DNA of 64,000 bases, taken from positions 744,001 to 808,000 of the forward strand of contig JANVFP010000008.1 in assembly GCA_027919835.1 (NCBI GenBank), given 5' to 3'. Positions 48,701 through 58,240 of the stretch are shown here, piece after piece. The notes beneath the pieces were generated by a model. It had not been told where the DNA came from and did no database searches. It saw nothing but the letters and a program-made list of their open reading frames with translations. The DNA is from Lentinula raphanica (taxonomy: Eukaryota; Basidiomycota; Agaricomycetes; Agaricales; Omphalotaceae). Made by a program: the position numbers and the translations under genes. The number at the start of each line of letters is the position of its first letter. Position 1 is the stretch's first letter.

Positions 48701-50872
48701 AGAGCTCTTTAGTATCTAGATGAGCACGCTGGGCGCCATAATAGCTGCAATAAGTCAAGGTATCTTTAACGCAGTGATCATGAATCTGCTTCTCCCAGTT
48801 TGACAAAACAGATAGAGGGACGACGACCAGTGTGGTTTTAGAAAAACTCGTGGGGACGTCATCTTTGGTAGCGATGATGAGTGAAAGCATGGTCAAGGTT
48901 TTTCCCTGGAAGTCAAGAGAAATGAGCCGCGAAGATTCGTTCCAAACATTCGACGACTTACAAGACCCTGAAAACATGTGTTAGACCAATTGAAGGGGGT
49001 TATGAGGGAAGGAATACCATGGCATCAGCGTAAAGGGCACCTTTACCAAGAACAGGAGGTACCTCTTGCGGTGTATTTGTGGCAACTAGCGAAACTATCA
49101 GCTCAGAGCTCGTTCACGAGACACAAGTTAGAGCCTACGGTTGAAGTAGAACGTCTTGTTTCCGTTTTTCCTAACTTGCCAGAACTGAACAGGTTTATCA
49201 CCTTCTTTTTTCGGTAGTTCAGGATATTCGTGCTCTAGACACCATTTCAGACCTTGTCGCTGTAATGCATGTCAGCCTTGTCGCCATCATGAACATACTA
49301 AAATATCTCCAACCTGGTGCTTCAGAAGGTCGACTTTCAATGTCCCATTAGCGATACCAGGGGAGCTCTCATATTCGGGCAGAGACAGAATGTCTACGTC
49401 GGTACACAAAGTATCCAAAAGAGAAGAACGACGTCCTTGGTCGTTGACTTTCTCCATAGTGTTGAGCATATCACGCAATTCTGCGGCCTTCACGAAGGCT
49501 TCTTGCTGTTTTGCATATCGCTCCAACTGAGCAGCTGTCGGACCACGCTGAGAAGAGCTTGGGATTGGGGGTGGAGCGACATGTGCTGAGGCTCGATTGT
49601 TACCCGCTTGCGAGGTCGTTCGAGAGTTTTTGAATCCTCGTTGACCTGGAGTAGCCCAAATCAAACGAGGTTGCAATTCTGCGACTTTGTCTGAGGGACC
49701 ATAGATCTTCAATGTCCTTTCGATGATATCGAATGTGAGCGCGAGCATATAGAATGGGATCATAGCGACATACATATCTAAACTGTATCCACGATATCCT
49801 GATACTGTTGGTGTCTTGAGCTAACATGTCTATGTCACATCATAGGAAGAGCAGACACGCACAATTTCCATCATGGATCACGCCTTCCACAGTGATAGCT
49901 CGACTATCCATAAGCGGGGCAAGTTTTGCAGCAACATTGCGCGGTATATGTCCAACTTGAGTATGCCCTGCGAATTATCTGGTCAGGCGGTTGTCCCCCA
50001 GCACTTCTTTCGAAGTCTGATTTACCTATATTGTCGACCCTAATAGCATTTCTTGAAGGGTGTTCAGATGAGCACCAGTTGAATGATATGATAGCCAAAA
50101 AAGACCTTTTACCTGTCATGGACATTGTTGGGCTCCCGCTAAGAGCGACAGCGATCAGTAGTGAGGAACCTAAGGGATGACCTTGGAATACGCGTACTAC
50201 TAGAATAACTTGTTCTCCAGGCCCGACGAGACCTGGAAGGATGAAATTGAGAACAGAAGAACTTGAAGCGTGGCTTAAAGAACTTCGTGCCTTTGTAATA
50301 TTGGAGGCCAACAGCTTGGGTGCTCATTGAAACGATCAATTCATCTCGAACTTCTTCCATTGGTTCATCTTCCACCAAGTCTATTTCCACAGTATGAGAC
50401 GAGCTCGAGGCTGTGGAGGCTGATACAGAGGCTCCTTTTCTCTTCTTGCCATTTACATTGGTGGCTTGGGACTCCGTAGATGTAGAGGCTGATGGAGTCA
50501 TAAAAGCTACCTGGAGAGGTCGAGCACTAGCAGGAACATCCGAAGGAGCAACACGTCTAGCTGCCAAAGCTACACGGATTTTCTGTTGGTCGGTTCGGCT
50601 GCCAAGAATGACAGGGCTTTCAGAATTTCGCATTAGGCTGCCGATTGGGACGTTACTACGTACGTGAGTTGTGAAAACCCTGGAACATCTTCGATAACTG
50701 CTGCCAGCTCAGCCAGAAGAGTTGGAGTTACGCATCCCCTTGTTTGTGTAAGGATCAGAAGTCCTGACCGAGGACTTGGAAGAGAAACTCACCAGTGTCG
50801 CCATTCAACATTTTCGGATTGAGTTCTATTGTCGCGAGTAATTCTTCCATATCTTAGTGAGCCGGGAGCCAT
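45789..50872 (-). CDS. Rad5/HLTF-type SNF2 translocase with HIRAN and RING domains
   Basis: DNA translocase and ubiquitin ligase expected to act in error-free bypass of damaged replication forks. Start at ATG 50872 ([15 protein letters not shown]). Domains in order: Ser-rich N-terminus with KKRKGAS; HIRAN domain ([28 protein letters not shown]); SNF2 helicase N-lobe ([42 protein letters not shown]); and RING finger CEECPICF through CSHVFCFSC to KCPM near 47380-47530. The C-lobe follows ([62 protein letters not shown]). The C-lobe holds a roughly 90-residue charged insert. It ends [17 protein letters not shown] with TGA at 45789. RING between the lobes is diagnostic of this subfamily. Over fifteen introns. 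Confidence 0.93.
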
Positions 50873-51231
50873 CGCTGCGCCCTGAAATGACAAAGGTTGG
50901 TCAATAAATCAAGAACAAGAGAATTATATTAATCACCTTGCATATAGGACCGTGGCATTTTGCTCGAGAGCTTTTGCTGTACTGAATAGAAGTCAGACGC
51001 GCAGAACCTTGCAACCAAAAGATATATGCGCAAGCTTGCCTCGAGCCTGTGCAAAGAAGCCATTGTTCGTTGTTGGTAAAGTGGCAGTGGCTAAGAATTT
51101 CAAAAAGCGCGTTTGGGTGATCACGATTTTTGACTCACGCGAAGCCACGTGCTTTCTCTATCTCTCTCTTTCTTTCTTTCACCACGCCCCTTTTATTGTC
51201 GTTCGCGAACGCAAAAGTCTAGTCGTTCAGG
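50873..51231. promoter_or_regulatory. Shared promoter region of Rad5-like and NSE4 genes
   Basis: 359 bp between divergent starts of two genome-maintenance genes. Contains an ACGCG at about 51137-51141 (ACTCACGCGAAG), the core of a cell-cycle MCB-type site. A single match is weak evidence. Confidence 0.4.
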
Positions 51232-52604
51232 ATGTCAGATATCGAGATGGACAATACAAATGGCACGTACCTACTGTACTTTGGGCTTCTTCTCATATTA
51301 AGGCCTCTCTACCAGGGCTTCCCTATGATCCTGATCAAGATGCAGAAGAGAAACGCGCTTTGCGCAGAGAATATCGTGCAATCCACAAGAACGTGGAAGG
51401 TTGTTCATCTACTATGCTTCTTAGGAAACTATTCTGATGCTTTATCCTCCTTGATTCAGGTATTCGACAGAATCTCAGAGATTGTACCATCGACAATCTT
51501 GCGGATACCGTGAAGCGCGTTGACCAGGCTTTCCACAAGGGTTCGATGAATTTCTCCATCTGACTATGTACTTCTCTGAAACACTCTCCCTTGCAGTCAA
51601 GAACACAACAGAAGCGACTTTAGACTCTTCAGTCCTTCTTCAATTGACTGCTTCACATGCTCAGATGGCTCGAACTTTGAAGTCGGGCTCGGGAGCGTTC
51701 GATATGGATGAGTATCTCTCCAAGCTCGTAACTTTTATGGGAGGTCATAAGCTCGACAACCATGACCCTGATGACCCTGACGCGGAAGACGCATTGCTGG
51801 ATGCGCCTTTGGAATGGGACCTCATAGGTAGGAGAGCGCTTGCTAAGAGTAGAAGAGTGCCAGTCGTGGGTTTCATGTGAGCTGCATTCCTTCACAGTAC
51901 CTCAGATCCCGGCTCAAGCAGTCTCGTAGGCTGGGACCTTTGTCGATAGAGCAAAAGAAACGGACTACGCAAAAGCGTGCCAAACTAGAGAAGAATAAAG
52001 CTGACGAACGGAAACCTCAAGAAATTCGAGAGGAAGATATAGAACGATCTGTGAATGAGACGACAAAGAACGTTGTAACAGTAAGTTGATTTTTGTCCCT
52101 GTTCTTTCGTTGTTCCTGATCATTAACATGATTGCATCGTCAGCTCGAATCGATACTCGGGGAAACCGGTGCTATCAACCTGTTTCGGTTCGTTGTTAAT
52201 CCCAAGAGTTTCGCTCAATCGGTGGAGAACATGTTCTATCTGTCTTTCCTCATACGGGATGGAAAGGTAGCTCTCGACACGGATGAGGAGGGTGAACCAA
52301 CAATCTGTATGTTCTTCTCTTTCATTGACTCAACCACATTCTCATGTTATATCCACTCCTTTCCAGTCTGTTGTGCTCAACCATCACCTGAAGATTTTGC
52401 GGACGGACTGCGCAAACGACAGATCGTGTTCGAACTTGACGTGGCAACCTGGAAGGTGATACCTGGTATTTGCGCAAACAGTAACTGATCAACTAATTGT
52501 TTATCCTGTTCCAGCGTGCCATAGAGGTTTTTGAAATCACTGAACCGACTATTCCTACTCGAACCACGTCCAAAACGAAGATTGGGAACAAATGGTACGG
52601 TTGA
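51232..52604 (+). CDS. NSE4: NSE4, kleisin subunit of the SMC5/6 complex
   Basis: Bridges the SMC5 and SMC6 heads in the complex that resolves recombination and replication intermediates. ATG at 51232 (MSDIEMDNTNG). Then LPYDPDQDAEEKRALRREYR and the N-terminal Nse3/SMC-binding helices (IRQNLRDCTIDNLADTVKRV), followed by LLQLTASHAQMARTLKSGSG. WDLIGRRALAKSRRVPVVGF and an acidic/basic linker come next. The C-terminal winged-helix region is NLFRFVVNPKSFAQSVENMF, YLSFLIRDGKVAL and RQIVFELDVATWK. It ends FEITEPTIPTR and NKWYG with TGA at 52602-52604. About 345 residues over seven exons. The first intron (51263-51315) needs a GC donor to stay in frame. Confidence 0.92.
51263..51315 (+). other. Candidate GC-AG intron in NSE4
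   Basis: AATG|GCACGT to TACCAG, 53 bases. Joins NTNG to LPYDPDQDAEEK. The GT four bases further in shifts the frame. The donor is not the consensus GCAAGT, so an exon base error is an alternative. Confidence 0.45.
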
Positions 52605-54352
52605 ACTGATGAATCCAGTCGTGAAGTCCAAGCGGTCAGTACTGCAGTATCCATATACCTCTTGGTGCAGGTTCCATAGAACTACGTTATCATGTATATT
52701 TATCTTTCCATATCCTCTATACTCTATGATGTATACTAGCTTGAGCTCCAATCCTCTCTCCCGAGGGCCGATGGCTTTCGCGACCGACGCCGTAAGTTTT
52801 CTGCGCGATACGGTACTAGGATCCGGTCATCTAGGTGAGCCTCGTGGTATGATCGCTAAAATGATACATGTAACCAAACGAAGTTCCTATCCAGATGTTA
52901 TCCAGATGCCTTCCTACACACCTCTACACACCCTCTTAACACTGTCACTCAAGCTGGAGTCGACGCCGATAGGACATTCTGGAAACATCCCTTTTTTCGT
53001 GACCATGCCAGACTTCCTTATTCCCTGTCCCACCTTTCTTTTTGGATACTTTCCTGTTCTCTTGTCCTTTCCCTCGAGACGCCTTTGTATTACATACAGG
53101 GAAACAAAAGCACGGTTAGACGAAATATTCTGTAACGACGAGTATATGATTACTGACCATTGCGGAGCACGCTAGACTCGATTCCTCGGATTGACTATCC
53201 TCTTCCAGATCGCGAGCATGCCAGCGACCACATTTATAGTGGTGACATTCGGTTCTCAGATAGACAAGCATTACGATGAGACCGAGAATAGCACAGGTTA
53301 CAACGACGACGAAGCCAGCATCTTTGAGTTTGTTCTTTGCTATCTCGACGCATGTGCGAGGGACAATCTCGACGGTTGATCCCGGATGTGAACGTCTGTG
53401 TTGTATGCAACCAATTCATACGCAGGCCCATGCCCAGGTTGGAGGTCGTGTATCCTTTCTGCGGGGAGATGTGCGGGAGGTACCGAGGAAAGGCTACCAT
53501 GGGAACAGATGGGAACTCGTACGACCGGATGCTGCTCCAACGTCGAGGTCGATGCTTGCGGCAGCACTAGCGGGCCCTGTAGTACAGTATGAAGGTGGGC
53601 GTGTATAGACAGGTAGAGTTTCAACACTGGGGCGTCTTGTGTCCATACTAGCGGCGACGCGTACAGCCAAAGTCGGATGAGGGGAAGTAGGGTAGTGAGG
53701 AAATGCATAGTTTTGAACTTGAGTGATGAGAATGTGTGCACACTGCTGTCACCGGTCCAGCCGGAGACGATCGACGAGTTCTGTGAGGGTTGCTAGTGAG
53801 GGAATGGGAGTGTAAGAGAAGAGCAGTTGAGGAATGTTATTCAACGAACGCGTTTACTCAGGTTTACTCTTCGTGAACTATCAGACTAGCTAGCGAGGCT
53901 AGTTGAGGCTTCAGATCATTTATCCTTTTATTCAAGCATTGGCTGTGTGATGTCCGACGATAAGGAATGGGATGTGCCGCCGCGCGACACTATATAGTAC
54001 TCACTGATACCAAGTTTAAAGAGTAGTTCCACGCTTTCCTACTTACCACTTTACGCAAATCTTTTAAGATTGACGTAGAAGGCCAGTTCAAACTTGATGA
54101 GCTCACTGGCACTCGAGGCATACAGGCTACAGCAATGGATTGCCAAGTTCTTGTTTCCGGAACTTCCTTGGATGTATTGGCGATGGCCGACGGGTGCTGA
54201 GCGCTGAGCGCTGAAAGGCGATCAATCATCACGGTGTCCGAATCTTGAATGACCATTTGTTGCATTCTAAGGAGGAAGGAATGAATGCAACTGTGGATAC
54301 TTTTGTAATGCTCTAGCCTTTGATGACTTATGCTACCTAGTGACACCTTCTA
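52605..54352. other. Poorly resolved 1.7-kb region
   Basis: No gene I can name. It contains one plausible membrane-protein gene on the minus strand (listed separately) and a minus-strand open frame near 54050-54280 that ends in a good GTAAGT donor but has only internal ATGs. Several overlapping plus-strand frames exist without domain support. Confidence 0.4.
53116..53646 (-). CDS. Possible single-pass membrane protein, splice structure unclear
   Basis: Two pieces look coding on the minus strand. The first starts at ATG 53646 (MDTRRPSVETLPVYTRPPSY). The second is an open frame with STVEIVPRTCVEIAKNK, a clear hydrophobic helix GFVVVVTCAILGLIVMLVYL, then an acidic, Ser-rich tail ending VVTEYFV at 53116. 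Together they could form a small protein with an N-terminal PxY-like motif, one membrane helix and a short tail. I could not find a single intron that joins them without a stop, so the model is incomplete. It may also be a decayed gene or chance. Confidence 0.3.
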
Positions 54353-56305
54353 ATGGCTCTCCGTTCTGCTCTATGGAATTATGTTTCCTCCAGACAGTAT
54401 TTCGCTCGGATTGCATCGACTCTTCTATGCTCAGCCCTCATCGTCATCCGACCTTTCTCAAAATATGGTGGCAACTTTGCGTTTTTGGCTTTAACGATCA
54501 AGGAGCTCGATTTTGCTCCTCAAGATAATCTAGCTCACCAACTGGAGGCTTTCGTTCTCAACATTCTTGGAGGCTTTTTTGGGATCGGGATCTCGTTATT
54601 GGGAAACTATCTGGCCAGCTTAACAGATGATTCTGCACTGGCTCGAACAATCCCTGCTGTTTTTCTTACTTTGATCTGCTTCTCAAGTACGCTCTCCCAG
54701 TGTTATCGACACTTCTCGTGTGAGACTGATCCTTCCACTTAGCTGGCTGGTTGAAGAGTGCTCTGCCTCGCCTCGCTTTACCTTCAAGATTAGCATGTTT
54801 CATATCCGTCTGGATGCTGACCGAGGACCCTGGTGCGAAAAATGCCTCCTTGGCATACGCACGAAACTTTGTATGGATCGTGTTAACGGCTGCGCTCACA
54901 TCTTCTTTCACATGCCTGATCTTCCTTCGATGGTCAACCGCGCATCTGGCTGAGGATATCGCCTCCGCTCTTTCTAGCCTTCATCAATGTCTCGAAGCCA
55001 ACTTGGAGTTACCGTTCCAATTCAATTCATCACGATCTCCTTCTGTATCCACCAACATCATCCTTACCGGCTTGCGCGCAAAAGCTGTGGCACTCAATTC
55101 GAGTTATCAACAAGCCTCTTTTGAGCTTCGCGTTGGTCGTATCGGAGGTATGTGAGGTCTTGGGCTTTCGAATTTATCATTGACAGAGTTTTTGATCATC
55201 CTTGTGAACACTAGTGAAATCGATCAAGCCACTCATTTCCACTGTGGAGGTACGCCAGTCTTTCGGATGGAATCGAAGACACCTCCTTGAAAGTGACATA
55301 CTTTGTATGTTAGCATCTTCGTCGTGAACTATCCTGGGGCATGATGTTCCCTCAGCTCGAGAATCAAGACACGCCTTCCGATAAATTTGTTGACACCATC
55401 ACGAGCTCTTTCTACCAGCCAACGACAGATATGGGTCATGCCATCCTTGATTCTATATCTCTCATCCGCGCTGTTGTGATCAAATGTTATGATGTATCTC
55501 CTAGTACGCCCCAGTGCATCAAGCTCGATCCCTTCACGATATCGCAAACCAAAGACCATCTAACCGAGTCTGTTCATAACGTGAGAGCTGCACTGGCGAA
55601 ATTCTGCGATGACTTGGATTTGAAAGAACAACGGATATCAGCTGAATCAAGATCAGTGGGTTTACCTGCGAATGCGTTCAATTTGTGTTTGTACATGATT
55701 TCGCTATTGCAGGTGTGTATTGGCATGATGTTGAAATCTTTGAAACTTTATCTCAAGCTTACAGACGTTCTCAGATGGCAGAAGAGGCCGAACGAGCCCT
55801 GGACGTTGTTCGTGTAACTCTACACAATTACCAGACGTCTCCTGTGCGCCTGTGGTACCCCCGTCTTTCCTTAGCTTGGTTTGGAGTGGCCCCTAGTACG
55901 ATTCTACTGGACGAAAACGAGTCCCTCAACGAAAAGCTTTTTCCCTCACAAGACCTCAATGATGCTGTGGATCCGACATATAGACCATCGGAAGAAATAT
56001 TACAAGAAATCGAAGATCGCAAATACCAGCGAAACAACGATACAACGATAGATCCATGCATCGACTCATCAAAGGGGGGCTTGGTCCGTATGCTCTGTCG
56101 TCTGAGGTTCAATAGAATCATTCGGCTACTTTGGAATCATCATGCTGTTTTGCAGGCAAGGCTGAAACTGCATAAACTAGTAATGGCGCTGAAGAAGGCT
56201 TCTCGTTCACATTTGAAACACGCCTTCAAAAATGCACTGGGTGTGTCGGTGTTGGCTATTCCTGCTTTTTTAAAGGTTCCGCATGCTCGAACCACCATCA
56301 TCTAA
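54353..56305 (+). pseudogene. Bre4-like/FUSC-family membrane protein, 5' part, interrupted by LINE
   Basis: Integral membrane protein of the fungal aromatic-acid-exporter-like (FUSC/Bre4) group; transport role presumed. ATG at 54353. Helices ASTLLCSALIVIRPFS, NFAFLALTI and LEAFVLNILGGFFGIGISLL, then further helices after short introns (FVWIVLTAALTSSFTCLIFL). A long cytosolic region follows (CDDLDLKEQRISAES, LYMISLLQ, MAEEAERALDVV, RLWYPRLSLAWFGVAPST). The frame runs cleanly to GVSVLAIPA at 56265, where the retrotransposon begins. It then reads 12 element-derived residues before a stop at 56303-56305. The rest of the gene resumes at 62548. Every junction before the insertion is in frame, so the gene was functional recently. 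Confidence 0.88.
56258..56265. repeat. Left target-site duplication of LINE
   Basis: ATTCCTGC inside the interrupted exon; repeated exactly at 62548-62555. Removing the element and one copy restores the reading frame. Confidence 0.85.
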
Positions 56306-56503
56306 CGGGCGCTTAACGACAACATCGTTTTTTGACCTTGCGTTTCTATCTTCTGTCTACACTACAACCCTCTAATCTAGTCTATTCCTTCCTGGCTACC
56401 GCTGGGTATAATTTTTATCCCTGGAATCAACACCGTTTCTTCAGTATTTGCTCGTCTTCTCCAACTTGCACCATCGCCCGGTTCCTTTGTCACCAACCTC
56501 GTC
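56266..56503 (+). promoter_or_regulatory. LINE 5' UTR, likely internal promoter
   Basis: 238 bases from the first element base to the ORF1 start. Begins with a run of T (TTTTTTAAAGG) and turns pyrimidine-rich before the ATG. LINEs usually carry their promoter here; no specific site recognised. Confidence 0.4.
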
Positions 56504-57952
56504 ATGGATGAAGACGTTGTGGACTATGGAGAGCACGATGACGATGATGACATCCTACCTGGTGCATCTTTGTCTCAGTACACTGACCAGACTAGTCACC
56601 TTGAGGAGGGCTTGGATGAGGCAGCTCACCACTCTCCCTCTCTTGCCTCTCAGCCTCCCGTCGGTACCAGCGTGTCCGTCGGCTCCTCTACTCCTGCCTA
56701 CAATCCTGCCTACAACTCTCCCTCTCTGACTGCTATGAATAATATGGCAGCTCAGCTTCTGCAAACGCAGACAACCCTTCAGCAGCAACTCGCCGCCCTC
56801 CGAACCTCTGTTCCTACTCTGGGGACCACCGCCCCAGCCGCTGCTGGAGCAGGATCGACCTCACCTGGTGGCCAACCACTGGCCGTGTCCGCACGTCGAA
56901 TCCGTAAACCTTCCACTGCATTGACATCGGCATCTCCTCACCATGTTCATTACATGGTTGACACCTGCTTGGAGCCTGGTCCCACATCGAGGGAGAGCGC
57001 TTCCTCGAGAACGACGAGACTCGAATCTAATACGGTTCGCCTCGAGCAACTCATCCATCGTTGCATCGAGGAACTAGAGCAGCGCCTCACTCAGGACCTA
57101 CGCGAACGGATCAAGTCAGCAGCTCTCGACACTCACGGCGACGTGCTAAAGAAGGTCATCCAGGATTTGCGCCAGACAGAAGAGAGACTGAAGCGTCAGT
57201 ATACATCCCTGAAGTCAGAGATTCTTGACGCTGTGCGGGCCGATATCAAGCAGTCTCAGGAGGAGCTGTGGTCTAGGATGACCGACCTTATTCCCACCCG
57301 CGCTATCCAGGATCTAACCAACACCTTGGCACTTCTCAACCAGTCTTCAGACTACCCTCCCCTACAACCTCTCACCTCCTCTTCCCTGAATACTCTCCCT
57401 CCACGTTCTCCTTCCGGTGACTTCCGTCGCTCGCGTTCGCGCTCACGCTCCGGGGACTCTTCGCGTTCTCGCTCTTTTGACTCTCCTCACCCACGATCTC
57501 CTCGCACCCCTCCACTTCCATCCCTGGCGCATCGGCTGACTGATGTTCCAACCACCTCTTCAAAACGAAAACGCAGCCCTTACTCTGACTGGCAATCGAA
57601 AAGGAACCATCCCAATGAGGGCTCCGCTGTGGTCCATCGTCCGCCTCCCCCATCTGATCGCCCAACTCAGAACACCCTTCGTTTAAGCCGTCCGCCGGAG
57701 GACCGCCCTTTTTCCTCGACTATCAATCGCGCGTTCGACATGTACTATGAATGGGCATCCACGATAACTCGTCACACTAACAACCGTGTTCGCCTCCCAA
57801 AGCCTATCTACATTACTCGCCCTCAGACTCATTGCCTCATTCTGTATTTTTATGGCTCGGCTGCCGAAACTTTCTACTCGGTCTGGACGTCCCACCGCCA
57901 TCTTTTTGCCGACCTTGGCAACATTCAACTCAGTCGCGATGGGACTGCGTGA
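56504..57952 (+). CDS. LINE ORF1 protein
   Basis: About 482 residues, ATG at 56504. Acidic start (MDEDVVDYGEHDDDDD), then a Ser/Pro-rich stretch and Gln-rich helix (AAQLLQTQTTLQQQLAALR). A clear coiled coil follows (LEQLIHRCIEELEQRLTQDL, VIQDLRQTEERLKRQYTSLK). Next is an Arg-Ser repeat (RRSRSRSRSGDSSRSRSFDS) with a basic SSKRKR patch. The last ~100 residues look folded (FDMYYEWASTITRH, THCLILYFYGSAAETFYSVW). Coiled coil plus basic RNA-binding region is the usual ORF1 layout, but I see no CCHC knuckle. No introns or frameshifts. The stop TGA (57950-57952) is followed in the same frame by open sequence reaching ORF2. Confidence 0.85.
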   Translation: MDEDVVDYGEHDDDDDILPGASLSQYTDQTSHLEEGLDEAAHHSPSLASQPPVGTSVSVGSSTPAYNPAYNSPSLTAMNNMAAQLLQTQTTLQQQLAALRTSVPTLGTTAPAAAGAGSTSPGGQPLAVSARRIRKPSTALTSASPHHVHYMVDTCLEPGPTSRESASSRTTRLESNTVRLEQLIHRCIEELEQRLTQDLRERIKSAALDTHGDVLKKVIQDLRQTEERLKRQYTSLKSEILDAVRADIKQSQEELWSRMTDLIPTRAIQDLTNTLALLNQSSDYPPLQPLTSSSLNTLPPRSPSGDFRRSRSRSRSGDSSRSRSFDSPHPRSPRTPPLPSLAHRLTDVPTTSSKRKRSPYSDWQSKRNHPNEGSAVVHRPPPPSDRPTQNTLRLSRPPEDRPFSSTINRAFDMYYEWASTITRHTNNRVRLPKPIYITRPQTHCLILYFYGSAAETFYSVWTSHRHLFADLGNIQLSRDGTA

Positions 57953-58240
57953 CGCTTGCTACGGTCCTCTCTGAGATCTCAGAGGGTACCGTTCGCCCCC
58001 TATGAGGTACATCCTCCGGCCTGTCCTGGTCACCTTCCCTCTCTTCCCTCTTCTCCTTTGTATTCTATACTATCTACTTCTACCTTTCCTCTTCTCTCTC
58101 ACTCCTCTATTTCTTATGCTCCTACTGCTCCCCAGTCTGTATTGGTACCTCCTTCCTCAACCCAACTGTCTGTGTCTGCTTCTTCTCAGCTGACCTACTT
58201 ATCTGCCAGTACTCACCCTCGGGTGTCTACTGTGCTACCT

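Noticed and set aside
53337..53570. Zinc-motif protein on the plus strand (CVVCNQ...PFCGEMC)
   Set aside because: The Cys pairs resemble a known basidiomycete motif but there is no supporting exon, start or homologous flank, and the opposite strand has an equally good frame.
54040..54346. 118-residue minus-strand frame starting seven bases from the FUSC start
   Set aside because: Begins with GTG, not ATG, and would leave no promoter space. Internal ATGs with the GTAAGT donor are possible, but support is too weak to list as a gene.
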